A stretch of 64,000 bases of DNA, taken from the NCBI RefSeq assembly GCF_000224145.3, contig NC_020169.2:1339479-1403478 (forward strand), written 5' to 3'. The DNA comes from Ciona intestinalis. Its lineage: Eukaryota > Chordata > Ascidiacea > Phlebobranchia > Cionidae. Of this stretch, positions 23,015 through 34,000 are shown in pieces. The notes below the pieces were generated by a model. It worked only from the letters and a program-made list of their open reading frames with translations, had not been told where the DNA came from and searched no databases. Position 1 is the stretch's first letter. Each line of letters opens with the position of its first letter. The position numbers and the translations under genes are program-made.

Positions 23015-25941
23015 TTAACATAGTTCGCTTGCGTCTTCTCCCAAACTCGTGCGAATCCAGTCTTCATAAAATGCGACGTTGGTATATGCTCCGTAATTCC
23101 CTGGACGCCCGCAACCCCTTCCGAACTGGGTGATACCAGATATGTAAAAATCACAACTGTTCTCACGTTGACACATTAATGGGCCTCCCATATCACCTTT
23201 AACAAATACAGATATATTAATTAGAATCTCAGTACTAATAGTTAATAAACAATTTTAAATCTTATAACGAACAAATAGTCCGAAATTTCGGCCAAACTTT
23301 GGGACTCAATTCTAGGTCTCTGGCGTGCTTCAGTGTGTGGCCTATTTAAAATACTCGCAAGTATGTATATCTCACCGTAACACAAGTCCTTTCCGCCTTG
23401 AATATACCCAGCGCACATCATATTGTTTCTATCAACAGAATATGCGGTGTTGGTATAGGATCTACGACATACGTCGATATCAACTATGGGCAAGTCAACT
23501 TCTTTTAACACATTTGACGGCTCGACGCTGTTTTCATCTATATAGGTATAGTCGGTTAGGTTTAAAGCAGAAATTATTTGATTAACGTTAGTAATTAGTG
23601 GTTCTCTATTTTTTTCAGTAAGACAGCATATTTCATATTTGTATAACTGTAAGAATGCCAATATATTNNNNNNNNNNNNNNNNNNNNNNNNNNNNNNNNN
23701 NNNNNNNNNNNNNNNNNTATTGTTTCTATCAACAGAATATGCGGTGTTGGTATAGGATCTACGACATACGTCGATATCAACGATGGGCAAGTCAACTTCT
23801 TTTAACACATTTGACGGCTCGACGCTGTTTTCATCTATATAGGTATAGTCAAAATTATTAAATGTTAACGTTAGTATTTAGTAGTTCTCTTATTTTTTTC
23901 AGTAAGACAGCATATTTCATATTTCATATTTGTATAACTGTAAGAATGCCAATATATTGTAGGGTGGGATAATAAATAGGTTTTAAAATTATATTCTCGT
24001 CCCGTTTGGTAGTCACCAAGACTATTTACAGGATTATATAACCGTAGCCCCTGATTAAAACATGATCAGGATATGTGGAACTAAGGTGCTATCAGTATCC
24101 CATCTTACCCTAAAGTACTATATTATTATTTAGACTGGTGTCCGTATAAAATATGTTTATACTTTGATTCAAATCACTTGCCTGCAAAACCGAAACCAGT
24201 TCCCCAACACTTAGCGCCAACTTGCGGCCGTTCTCCACCAGAGAGACAGATCGGTTTGACGTATTCGTTAATTTCAACGGCTTCGTTTAGTTTAATTAAA
24301 GCGACCGAGTTATTGTACCTTGTAGCCAGGTCGTGTGAAATAATCTGCATATATAGATTTGATTGTTTATATTGTTATAAAACCTGCGAGTTGAGACATA
24401 CACAATTGTTCACTAAAATATAGTAGTTGTAACAAATAAATGAATAAATCTAAATTATTTACTTCGCGTGGCAGAGCAACGACAGTCGTTATAACACAGG
24501 TTTTCTGTTTCAAACACCTTATGTCCGCTTACGAGTTCCCTGATACGTAACTTTGGGAGTGAATATATATTTTCAGTTTTTTTTTAATAAATGAAATGAA
24601 TTATACCTGGTTGACTGTTCTGTACACTCGATGCGGCGAGTCAGTGAGACTATGGTTAAGTGCATTCTTTTCATGCCCAAGATAAATAATGATAGAAGCA
24701 TGTTGTACTCTGTTACAGAAAATATTAATTAATTTCATTTTAACTGACATAACACGTTTTAACTTATGATTGCATTACCATATAGACCTTAAAGGTCATT
24801 AAGATAAATAAATAAATAAATCTTACCCGTGCACGCAGTTATTTGAAGTAATTATCCACCGACTTGAAAGTAAAGTTGCACCACAACTGTGTCCACCGCT
24901 TACTAATATCTGGACCTGTTTTAATAATATGCAATTTTAATGATCGTGTGCTTTTGTATAGCATCATGTCACTTATGCTGGTAACGAAAAAAATGTTTTT
25001 AGACTAATATTTGTGGTAAAATATGCTATTTTGTGACGTACCATCCATGGCCAGTCATGCATGTCTTCTACTGGGGTCGCTCTTTCAGAAACCACACCAC
25101 AGTCACGTGGTTTGCAGAAGTATGAACCAATTTTGTTTTGACATTTCAGTTCACCGCATGGGTTCTCACCTAAGCTGCATTCGTCAATGTCTGAAAAGAA
25201 ACCCCAGGTAAAAATCAACTATAGTTTTTCTTTTCAAATTTATTAAATCTGCCTGGAAATTGTTTTTATTTTTTGCTCACATGTTCAATAGAAGTATTTG
25301 AATGGTAATTACCTCTACAAGTTTTGTTGTCATCGTTAAGTTGAAAACCTGAGCGGCATGAACATACAGCCAACCCAAACGTATCATCGCATGTATGCTC
25401 GCAACCACCATTGGAGACATTACACGAATCTGAAAGCAAGTTTGCATATTAGAGTTTATTTATAATTGAAAAATATAAAAAGGCATGACCAAATTTTTCA
25501 AGTATCTATTTTTTCGAGCTGTTTCGTCATTTTTTTAAATCAATGTAAAACCAGCATGTTACCTGTGTTGCATGTGCCGCATGTAACTGGGCAATAAGTT
25601 CTTAATACTGCAAACTGCGAACAGGAATTCTTCCATGTCGAACAGTGAACATTTCTATCCACACACTCGCCTGTAATGTTAAAATGTTTAAGATCTATTT
25701 TTTGAAAATCAGGAAAAAATACAGAACATGCAATAATTAAAACATACTGTTTAGCAGCATACAATTTTTTATTTATTTCTGTACAGTTTATATTTCTTAC
25801 TTGCTTCGGCTGTTTTGTATTGAAGTAGAAGAGCAACACAAATATAGAATAACACTTGTTTGAAACTGTAAACGAATGCAATTAATAACAACAAATCTAT
25901 AGTTTATCTTAGGCATAATCTGACTGTTTTACTTACCACAT
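23015..25941 (-). CDS. Secreted ShKT-EGF-cbEGF-trypsin-fold pseudoprotease, 380 aa
   Basis: Exons in coding order: 25941-25937, 25865-25801, 25670-25563, 25429-25313, 25190-25042, 24915-24827, 24709-24607, 24344-24182, 23537-23376, 23196-23015; phases fit. The start MCFKQVLFYICVALLLQ is a signal peptide, ending near KTAEA. Next come one ShKT module (ECVDRNVHC ... CPVTCGTC), an EGF module (CNVSNGGCEHTC), a calcium-binding EGF (DIDECSLGENPC) and an S1 domain entered at MHDWPWM. The fold is intact (SGGHSCGATLLSSRWIITS, YNNSVALIKL, GGKDLCY, GRPGNYGAYTNV), but the triad is lost: His57 is Asn (TSNNC for TAAHC), Asp102 is Ser (NNSVAL for NNDIAL), Ser195 is Met (GDMGGP). Asp189 is kept. It cannot be a normal serine protease; a binding or regulatory role like other S1 pseudoproteases is inference. 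The 24182 donor is GC. Intron 8 holds the duplicated, gap-containing stretch. Confidence 0.88.
23421..23553. repeat. Copy 1 of a gap-flanking duplication (pseudoprotease exon)
   Basis: This contains most of pseudoprotease exon 23376-23537. It recurs at 23718-23850, offset by 297 bases, with one substitution seen (CAACTATGGG against CAACGATGGG). Similarity continues with small indels to 23667, in parallel with 23851-23958. Two alleles placed in tandem by the assembly is the likely cause. Confidence 0.85.
23668..23717. other. Assembly gap, 50 N
   Basis: A run of exactly 50 N, the same length as the other gap in this window, which suggests a placeholder rather than a measured size. Confidence 1.
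23718..23958. repeat. Copy 2 of the gap-flanking duplication
   Basis: Repeats 23421-23667 with substitutions and small indels. For example CATATTTCATATTTCATATT here has one more CATATTT than copy 1. It lacks the donor-side part of the exon, so it is not counted as an extra exon. Confidence 0.85.
23955..24122. mobile_element. MITE copy 11, divergent subfamily
   Basis: TGTAGGGTGGGATAATAAAT at the left, CCCATCTTACCCTAAAGTAC at the right, with a TTCTCGTCCCGTTTGGTAGT body. Pseudoprotease intron. Confidence 0.75.
24440..24560 (-). mobile_element. SINE 3' part, reverse
   Basis: TTTACTTCGCGTGGCAGAGC, ACGACAGTCGTTATAACACA, TGTTTCAAACACCTTATGTC and TACGAGTTCCCTGATACGTA are the reverse complement of the SINE tail. 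Pseudoprotease intron. Confidence 0.65.
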
Positions 25942-26027
25942 ATTGTAAGTTTAATTTTATCTTTTCTTTTGATCTTTGATTTCTGATCTTCGTTTCGAAT
26001 TTTTTGTCTTCCCATATTTTTCGCCGG

Positions 26028-26036
26028 GTTTATATA
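26028..26036 (-). promoter_or_regulatory. Candidate TATA box of the pseudoprotease gene
   Basis: On the minus strand CTCGTATATAAACCCG lies about 90 bases before the ATG at 25941. Between them is an out-of-frame ATG (GAAAAATATGGGAAG) that would have to be bypassed, or removed if the message is trans-spliced. Confidence 0.4.
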
Positions 26037-26059
26037 CGAGTGCTGAGCTACCTAAACCG

Positions 26060-27177
26060 GAAGGGCGTTTGATTTTTTCATGTTAACTCTAATTTTCTCA
26101 TAATCATTTCCACCCTTGTATTTTTAAAGATTATGCTTCTATGTGATGTAATGACTCAGATTTTCGGAAGCTGTTTCCAAATACGCACAAACTCTATAAA
26201 CTGCGCAATGCCGAAAACAATTACCGGCAGGAAACCTTGCATGCTTACCAGTTGCGTTTGCTAATGGTGTATTTTTAGAATCTGGAAACTCCATAAATTT
26301 TTCAAGATTCTGCGCTCGCCTTTTTCGATAGTTTTGTAAGGTGTTCGGTCATTCCTCGCGCTTGTGCAACATCATGAATGTATTGTCACGCTGAGGTAAG
26401 GCGAGGTTGATAAAATGCGAGTTTCGTGCCGAACGTCAATAAACATTTCTCGAAAATAATGTGCGCGGTGACGTAACCTGGTTCAACAAGTCAAATGACG
26501 ACACACGAGAGTAAATATCATGACTTTGCTTACGTCATACCTCCGTCCTGTGTTGTGTATCAGTTTCCAGATATCAAACGTGGTCACAAATTTTGGCCGG
26601 TTTTATATTTTCTTAGTAAACCTCCGCATCTACATATATGGTCAAAAGTAGACACGCAAATGCAAAATTGTGAAACCTATTTATTTTGCGTTTGGTACGC
26701 ATTTCGTACGCTTGTACCACTTGCAAAGAAGAAGGTTAAATACATGTCTATATCAAGTGCGTTCCAAAAAAATTGTGCGGATGTATATGGTGTAACGGAA
26801 ACGCGTCATTACTTTTTAAATATGTTCCGTTAAATCATTAATAGAAGATGTAAAACGTTGCGAAACGCAGGAAATGCGTTTAAATCGGAGGAAATTGCAG
26901 AAAATAAGTCATTTGCCGCTTACTTCATCAACTTTCACGGCTTTGGTGGTGTGACATGTTACGTGTTATACCACAAATAACACATCAAAATACGCTGGTT
27001 TGTGTATATTGATTATTGTAATAAAAAACGTGACGATATAATGACGTATATGTTTGTTTGGGAATTCTATTTTATTTCCGAATCGCCACGATCTGCACGT
27101 TACTGGTTATAATTAATACAAGTTTAATAACATGGCTTCATTTACATATCGTTGTGGTAACGATGGTGAAATACATT
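26060..27177. other. Intergenic, no gene seen
   Basis: About 1.1 kb between the pseudoprotease 5' end and the glycosyltransferase 3' end. It is fairly CpG-rich. A 112-codon plus-strand frame at 26495-26833 has no recognisable domain and no splice context. I see no repeat or RNA gene. Confidence 0.5.
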
Positions 27178-27348
27178 GGTAGGGTGGGGAAAAATGAGAT
27201 ATTTTCATTTCTTTTTTCGTTCCATTTAGTTTATTAAATATCTGTGGCCCCGCGACTCTGAAAGAACGCAGTTAGTTGTTTAAAAAGCGACCAGGAAATA
27301 TGGTATGTAGGTGCTAACGGTATCCCATCTTACACCACAGAACTATGA
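27178..27348. mobile_element. MITE copy 12, abutting a stop codon
   Basis: GGTAGGGTGGGGAAAAATGA at the left, CCCATCTTACACCACAGAAC at the right, divergent subfamily. It ends about two bases before the glycosyltransferase TAA (27350-27352, minus strand), so it forms the proximal 3' UTR. Minus-strand AATAAA lies inside it at 27230-27235. Confidence 0.75.
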
Positions 27349-27349
27349 T

Positions 27350-27717
27350 TTAAATTTCATGTTCTAAAATGTCGGGTTCGATGTTTGGTAGCGGGTTTAG
27401 TTTTATGGTCGACATTCGATCGTGTGCGATTTCCCCTGGCTTAAACACTAGATCGGGTGAACCGAAATAAGCGATCCTCGCCGCTTCACCATATACGTTG
27501 TCCATTGTCCGAAGTTCCTCTTCCATTGCTGTTTGTACCCAACCCGGTTCAGGCCTGTCGGTAAAGGTATTGGATAGTTGTAAATTTAAAGCATAATGCT
27601 GGCTTAGGTCCCAATGTCCAATAACAGTCGCTCCGAATCCCTCTAGTGACGGAGGTCGGGAAAGATAATCGTTCTTAACGTGAACATCGTCCTGAAATAT
27701 TTACAAACGAATGTATC

Positions 27718-27749
<32 letters not shown>

Positions 27750-30011
27750 GGTTCACACTAAGTCTATGTCGACACACTGTATGTTATATGCATAGATACG
27801 GCATAAAGGAGGATTCGTATACTGATTTTAAGTACTCGGATTAAATTTAGTTTGTTTAGCGTATATATTTTTGCTTATAGCAGCAGAATTATAGGTCTAT
27901 ACAGCAAGAATCGTTTTAACCACTGACGCAATACAGTGTAACGTCTTGTGTTCACTAATTATTTAAGAGTTCTTTATAAAATTTACACATCAAGCTATAA
28001 ATAATCTACCCGCATGTGCTGTCTATAAAAAGCAAATAATCCGTCTTGGGCATATTTGAAATCATCTTGTGATGGGTTGTAACTCCGCAAAGCTTCCAAA
28101 TAACTTTCCTGGTAAAATGTGTGGGCGAATATTGAGTTCGGTTCAACCAGCATTATCCCATCGCTAATGCTGTCCTCACGTTCACTGTAATTTTAAATTG
28201 GCATTGTTTAAGAATTAAAGTATACATGGCACACCTATATAGTTCTTATGGCATATTCGTTTTGTTGGGTTTTCTTATTTTTTAAATTGTTGAAGGGTTT
28301 CAGGTTGTTCATATACATGGTAACTGGTAAGCTGGCGCGAGATGTATGAAACAGAACACCCATGTCACAACGACTGTCGTTTTCCGGCCACGCGAGGATA
28401 AAGTAAGTTACATTCATTCCTTCAATAATCAATTTATAATTTATGGTGTTGATGCATGACGGATAATTTAGAAAACTCATTTAGGCCAACGACCGCTGTG
28501 TGTTCTGCCCAAGGACACATACGGCTTTAATGGCAGCTTCGGGCATTGAAGACATCATCGTGTATGAATCGAGCGCTTTAACTAATCTGCGCCGGTTTGG
28601 ACGTTATTTTACTTCCAAAATGAATGTCATATTCCTTAAATTTTTTAAATGCTTTTAGCAAAATATTCACATCTCACCGTCCTGCAGCAAACGAGTATCG
28701 TCGTAACGGATCGAGACTTTTTAACAAAATAACGTCGTTGGCAACATAGATTCCACCACGTTCCAAGATTTTCGTGAATCGAATGACGTCAGAGCGCGAC
28801 TGTGGAACGCTAAGCTAAAGGAGAATTTTTATTTTTTTATTGATATAAGCTTATGCGTGAGAGGTACACAAGGTGGGAAACGATAAAACACATTTTCTTT
28901 CTCTTTGCTTGTCACATTTGGTAGTAAACAAAAAATATTTACAGAATTGTATAACTATAGTATACTGAAGTCACTTCAGTATACTACGGTATAACCGCAT
29001 ACTTTAACACGATTCTTTCAAAAACGTTGTTAATTTTTCAAAACTCGATCAGGAAATATGGGATATAGGTGCTAAGGTATTCCATCTTACCCCACAGTAC
29101 TATATACCTGTATCCCGTCCACGGAATCTGGATCCTCAACTTTAACCCACAAAAGACACGGGATTTCTCTTTCTGCTCTCTCAATGTATATTCCTAAAAA
29201 TTATTTTTAATAAGTGGTAAAAATGATGCATATTTTGGGTGTAGGGTGACCTGTTACGTATTCTGCACTATGTATTGTAAATAGCTTTATACCGTATGAT
29301 ATTCAAAATAAGGCTTAGGTAAATAGGTTTTAAATGCATTATATTTTATTCTACATGGACGGAGTCCTATAGCGTGACATGTCATGGGGCCTAGGAGTAA
29401 TTTCAGTTAAATACAGCATACGATCATAAGGAGAGTTACCCATCTATGCGTATGATCAATTTGAATAATTGCCTTCAGATTTTAACGTTAAAACACTCAC
29501 AATCGCCACCTATGCACACCTGCTGCTCTAAAATTTCACCTGTAGGTTTTTCAGTGGTATAATAGATGTAAATGATTTCTGGTTGTTGTATTCTCGCCAC
29601 AGATCGAAGGTTGAGGAACATGACAGCATCGAAATTCATATCTCCCACACGTACAAGGTGAACTATGTTAGGAACTCTGTATTTCCCCCCATTCTCATCG
29701 TATTCACGTTTCTCAGCCTGTTCCCCGCACACCACCGGCAGTAAAGGGAGATTCTCACACACCGTGTAGTTATGTGCGGATTCTGGTTTACTACAAAAAC
29801 CCTCCTTTTGAACATTTAATACCTCTTCTTCCACCACTGCTGTATCTCCACTTTCTAATTCACCAGCAAGCGCTGTATTACCATTTACCTTGGCCCCATA
29901 GTCATTGTTTTTACCATAGATTTTATCAGTGTCTGACAAGTACTTTTGTCCCAACAGCACCATAAGTGCCAGTGAGAGTAACAAGATGAATGGGTAGCTT
30001 CGTGAAACCAT
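27350..30011 (-). CDS. Type II membrane glycosyltransferase-like protein (DXD/sugar-binding family), 413 aa
   Basis: Exons in coding order: 30011-29510, 29193-29108, 28814-28678, 28184-28010, 27691-27350. The start MVSRSYPFILLLSLALMVLL is a short cytosolic tail and signal anchor; its ATG has good context (AGAAATGG), while a more upstream in-frame ATG lies in a MITE. The acidic stem is followed by a lumenal domain with IPNIVHLVRVGDMNF-type opening (VPNIVHLVRVG), YIYYTTEKPTG, RSDVIRFTKILERGGIYVAND, DGIMLVEPNS and a C-terminal FGATVIGHWDLSQHYALN block. This layout is that of Golgi glycosyltransferases with a GGIY.D.D metal-binding motif. Here the first Asp is Ala (GGIYVANDV), leaving only the last Asp. 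Acceptor and donor sugars are unknown. The exon 1 donor is uncertain: GTGGCG at 29509 keeps the frame, whereas the better-looking GTGAGT at 29500 would create a stop at the junction. Confidence 0.8.
27717..27752. repeat. AT microsatellite
   Basis: A run of TA dinucleotides with one interruption, in the glycosyltransferase intron. A similar shorter run lies at 3780-3801. Confidence 0.9.
28310..28560 (+). mobile_element. SINE tail plus adjoining reverse head fragment
   Basis: 28310-28425 has the forward tail (TGGTAACTGGTAAGCTGGCG, GAGATGTATGAAACAGAACA, GGCCACGCGAGGATAAAGTA). 28490-28560 reads like a reversed head (CCCAAGGACACATACGGC). Glycosyltransferase intron. Confidence 0.6.
28868..29105. 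mobile_element. MITE copy 13 with an internal perfect hairpin
   Basis: Left end AAGGTGGGAAACGATAAAAC, right end CCATCTTACCCCACAGTACT, divergent subfamily. It carries a 14+1+14 perfect palindrome at 28958-28986 not seen in other copies. Glycosyltransferase intron. Confidence 0.7.
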
Positions 30012-30105
30012 TTCTACGCGTACAACCTTAGAGTGCTTTGACGAAACACTGTTCCGACATAAAATAATATTTCGAATTACTCTTAAACAAATCCACAACA
30101 ATATA

Positions 30106-30299
30106 CAGTAGGGTGGGGGAGGATGGGGCACTTTTTAACTCTATTTTCTCGTCCTATTAAGTAGAAAACAAAGAACATTTAACCAATTAAAAAACGGATC
30201 CTTACGACTCCCATAGACCGTTGTTAATTGTTTAAAACACGATCAGAATATTTGGATATTATGTGCTACAGGTGTCCCATCTTCCTCCACCCTACTATA
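30106..30299. mobile_element. MITE copy 14, near full length, promoter-proximal
   Basis: ACAGTAGGGTGGGGGAGGAT to ATCTTCCTCCACCCTACTAT with the standard body. It begins about 95 bases upstream of the glycosyltransferase ATG, so it sits in or beside that promoter. Confidence 0.85.
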
Positions 30300-30592
30300 C
30301 ATCTATACATTAATCGCGTAAATGTTGCCCTATAACATAATTTAAACGACTTGTCCCACGCTGTATAATGCAATGTTATTTGCTTTTGACTGCCTGAACA
30401 AATTGTTATAATGGGAGCATTTGCATTCTACAGTTTCCCGTACGCGACACCGTTGTACTTCCTTTGTAATAGTTTACACGCCTGTAAGCTGATACGGTAC
30501 GGTTAAATGGATTTTATTCACACGATTTTGTTTGTTGAAATTTACATACCTTTACATGTAAACATTGTTTTAATATACAAACAAATATAGTT

Positions 30593-30800
30593 TGCCTGGC
30601 GCCGTGGCATAGTGGTTAGCGCGCCTGCTTGTTACCCAGAGGTAATGGGATCACTAATGGGTTGTCTAAATTATAAGGCAAAAATCCAAAAAAATATACA
30701 CCCACAAAGTAACATACATGGTAAGCTGACACGAGGTGGTAAACCCGTTTGATAACGACTGTCGTTTTCCGGCCTAAGAGGATAAAGTAAGTTTCATTCA
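30593..30800 (+). mobile_element. tRNA-derived SINE, near full length
   Basis: The head GGCGCCGTGGCATAGTGGTT with AGCGCGCCTGCTTGTTACCC resembles a tRNA 5' half with an A box. The tail has CCCACAAAGTAACATACATG, GACTGTCGTTTTCCGGCC and GATAAAGTAAGTTTCATTCA. The centre is shortened. A MITE starts directly after it. Confidence 0.75.
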
Positions 30801-30929
30801 TAGTAGGATGGGGAAGCTGGGATGCCTATTTCATTCTACCATCTGGTAGGAAATAAATAACATTTAAAGAATTATAAAACTGCATCTTTACGATTGTTTA
30901 AAACACCTCCCACCCCCACCCTACTATGC
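30801..30929. mobile_element. MITE copy 15, shortened
   Basis: TAGTAGGATGGGGAAGCTGG at the left and CCACCCCCACCCTACTATG at the right, with an internal deletion. Confidence 0.8.
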
Positions 30930-30977
30930 GTTTTACCCCTGTTACACCCAAGACAACATATTTATATGCGATGCAAT

Positions 30978-30983
30978 TTTATT
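30978..30983 (-). terminator. Candidate poly(A) signal of the VWF-like gene
   Basis: Minus-strand AATAAA, about 85 bases after the VWF-like stop codon (TAA ending at 31065). Confidence 0.5.
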
Positions 30984-31064
30984 GCGGTACAATAAAACAA
31001 AGGAACATATATGCCCACACACAATCGTGAAACGATACTCTGGGAGATACAATGTCAGTGAACT

Positions 31065-34000
31065 TTACAAGTTTTCATCGTTATTATCTTCTGGTAGCTG
31101 CTGACTTTCAATTGGATGAGAAAGCGCTGCATCCAGTCCCTTGGTTAGCGCTTGGTTGAAAGTTGTGTTCAAAGCACTAACTTTTACAACCTGTTAAAAC
31201 ACATTTGTTTATAATTTAGAGAGATATAGTTTGCGCCGAGGCCGTGTAACAGACACGAGAAGTCCGACATATGTGTCTATGACAAATGTATAATTTTGAT
31301 TTTAAATTAAATTTTTTCAAATTTAATTTTCGTTATGAAAGGCTAAAAGGTAATTTAGTGGTCAGCAGGTAGAGCTAGAGAGGTTTATATTAAACAAATA
31401 TCAAAATAATCCTGTATAATTATCTTGTAATAAATTACGTGAATCTTACTCTGATCTTGGTGTACATATAGTTAAACGATTCTTGTATAGTAGAATACAG
31501 TAATGATCTGGTGTATTCTGTATTCTATTTGAATAAGAGACTGCCGATGCCATTTAGGCGAAATATATTTCTCAATTACCATTAGTGGTTGGACTTGATT
31601 TTTGTTGGTGACGTTTTCGTAACACCAGATCATTACAGTATAATTACCTAGCTGTATTTATGATGATTCATGTTTTTACCTTTATCCATTATTTATTTTT
31701 ATGGTAACTAATAAAACACACCTTCATTGCTGGATCCTGTACTCCAAACTTATTCATGACATCATGGACAGTATTGTACACGTCGGTCTCATCATTTACA
31801 TTGGTTACTTGAACAACACGGAACTTGTATTGGCTGCTTGTGTTCCAGTACGTTAACACATCTACATCACTCTAATGAGTAGGGACAGATAAAGTGTTAT
31901 GTATGTTTAGACAACTATCAATTTTAATTAAGCTTAGATTTCTTACTGTTTATACACTTTTGAGTAATGAATGTTACTAATGGGGTATCCAAATTATTAA
32001 TCATACATAAAAATAATTAAAAAATCCCCAAATTTTCCAGCTACTAGTGGATAAAGTTAGATACATTCATGATTATAACTTACTTTATTCCCTCGTGCCT
32101 GGAAAAACAGTCGTTATAACATGACAGTCACAGATGTTCTGTTTCATACACCTAGTTCCAGCTTTTGAGTTACCAAGTATGTTACTTTGTAAGTGATTAA
32201 TTTTTTGGAAGGGAAGGTGGGAGATTTTTTATATATGTTCACTTTAGTCTGAATTTTAGAGTACCTAGGTTTTATTATAAAAACATATGAAACAGAAACT
32301 TGTGTTTAAGCATTACCAAATATATTCACACATTTCAAGCAAATTTATGTTGAAACACTCACCATTACACCATTTATTGGTTGAATAGATGCATGGAAGT
32401 CATCAATATAGGTCCATGAATCACATTGTTTGTTCTCATGACAAGTACACGATGTGATCATTTTAAAATTGAGCTGTGTCTGTAATAACATTAAATAGTT
32501 GGTGAAAAAAAACAAGAACACTCCTCACAATTTATTTAGAACGTTAGGCACTCTTTTTGTTGTTACACTTATCTCTTTGTTAATATGAATTTATAAAATG
32601 TTCTTAATCATATTAAAAAAGTTAAATAAACTTTGTTAAAAAGATTAATTATCAGATTCTAAAAGATAAATGAAATTTGTCAAAAATTTAAATAAAAAAA
32701 TGACCAATCTAGACTGATAACTAATTTTTATCATATTGCCCACCTGAGTTCCATTATCACAAGTGGCAGGAATACTCATGTTGTAATACTCTGTGGCTGA
32801 ACAACAAGTGCAATGCCTGATGAAGCTTCCAGTAATCTCATGATAATGTGAACCACTTGCACACTCTCCTTGGCAGTAAGCAAGCTCTACTGGACGATCA
32901 GTTTCACAGCCACCAATCGACAAAGACTTTGGTTGCGATTTTGTTGCGTGGCAAGTTCTTTGCGACTGATAGCCTGAAAAGATATGGTAAGCATGTACTT
33001 GAGAGCAATGTAGATAATAGTTGTTTTTTTTTGTTTTTTTTATCTGTAATTATTGAATGAGTTTTATTCAAAATATCTACAAATATGTTCTGTTTCATAC
33101 ACCTTGTGCTAGCTTGAGAGTTAGGCTACCATCAATAATTGCTTTTTCTACAATTTCGACAACCCATTCAGTGACCATTAGTTTGCTACTTGGATAAAGT
33201 AACTTATTCTGTTATTTCTTGTACCAGGCAAAATGTAAATGATATTTCAACAGCTCATCTAGTAAGACTTTAGAAGTCTTGCCGGATGGCAGAGAAAACG
33301 TTGGAAATACACTATGTTTTTTTTATATCAAATAGGCTGTTGAAAGATTATTTAAAGAAACATATTACTTACATTCAGCACAACAGCCATCATCATCATA
33401 CACGACAACTCCCTGTTAACATAAAAGAGTTATCATAAACTGTCAGCAAAAAAACAAGAAAATAGTTAGCATAACAAAAAGAACCTCACACATTTTTGTG
33501 CAAATTAGTTGTGCAGTGGTGTAATTTATTGGAACAGTGTGAATTTTAATATTGCAGTGTGTAAAACAGTTGTGACAAAACAACAGGCATTAAATGGCAT
33601 TCCAAATTAATTTTACAAATAGGTTAGTAGTGCACAGTAAAGTGACTTACGTACCCCATTATCGATACACCTTGTAACATTAACTAGCGGACAGAATACT
33701 TCAGTGGCAACAATGACTGCGTAACCACTTGAATCAGATATGCATTTGTATTGTGAGCATCTGTGTCTGTATATTTCATTCACCTGGAAATAGTAATTAC
33801 TTAAATCATTCTATTTGAATAAAAGACTGACGATGCCATTTAGACGAAATATATTTCTCAATTACTACTAGTGGTTGGACTTGATTTTTGTTGGTTACGT
33901 TTTCGTAACACTAGATCATTACTTAAACCAGTGGTTTATAAAATGTAAATCATACAGATTTTGTGAAGTACTTTGAAATGGGTAAGAGTAAAATACAGAT

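Larger units (their letters stand above)
31065..33412 (-). other. VWF-like gene: cystine knot and C-terminal tail
   Basis: Exons 33412-33373, 32973-32744, 32479-32363, 31871-31722, 31190-31065. The knot reads [16 protein letters not shown] ... [10 protein letters not shown] ... ATCDNGTQ ... CTCHENKQC, the pattern of the VWF/mucin CTCK that forms tail-to-tail dimers. Human VWF stops right after the knot; here about 100 more residues follow with no cysteines seen in the last two exons and no domain recognised. Confidence 0.8.

Noticed and set aside
23718..23850. An extra, duplicated protease exon
   Set aside because: It lacks its donor side, adjoins a gap and is nearly identical to the real exon, including intron sequence, so an assembly duplication is more likely.
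26495..26833. 112-codon plus-strand frame between two minus-strand genes
   Set aside because: No recognisable motif and no supporting signals; it lies in a CpG-rich spacer.
30593..30660. Possible tRNA gene
   Set aside because: The head has A-box-like sequence but no complete cloverleaf, and the same sequence recurs with a fixed non-tRNA tail elsewhere (e.g. 42820-43135), so it is a SINE.
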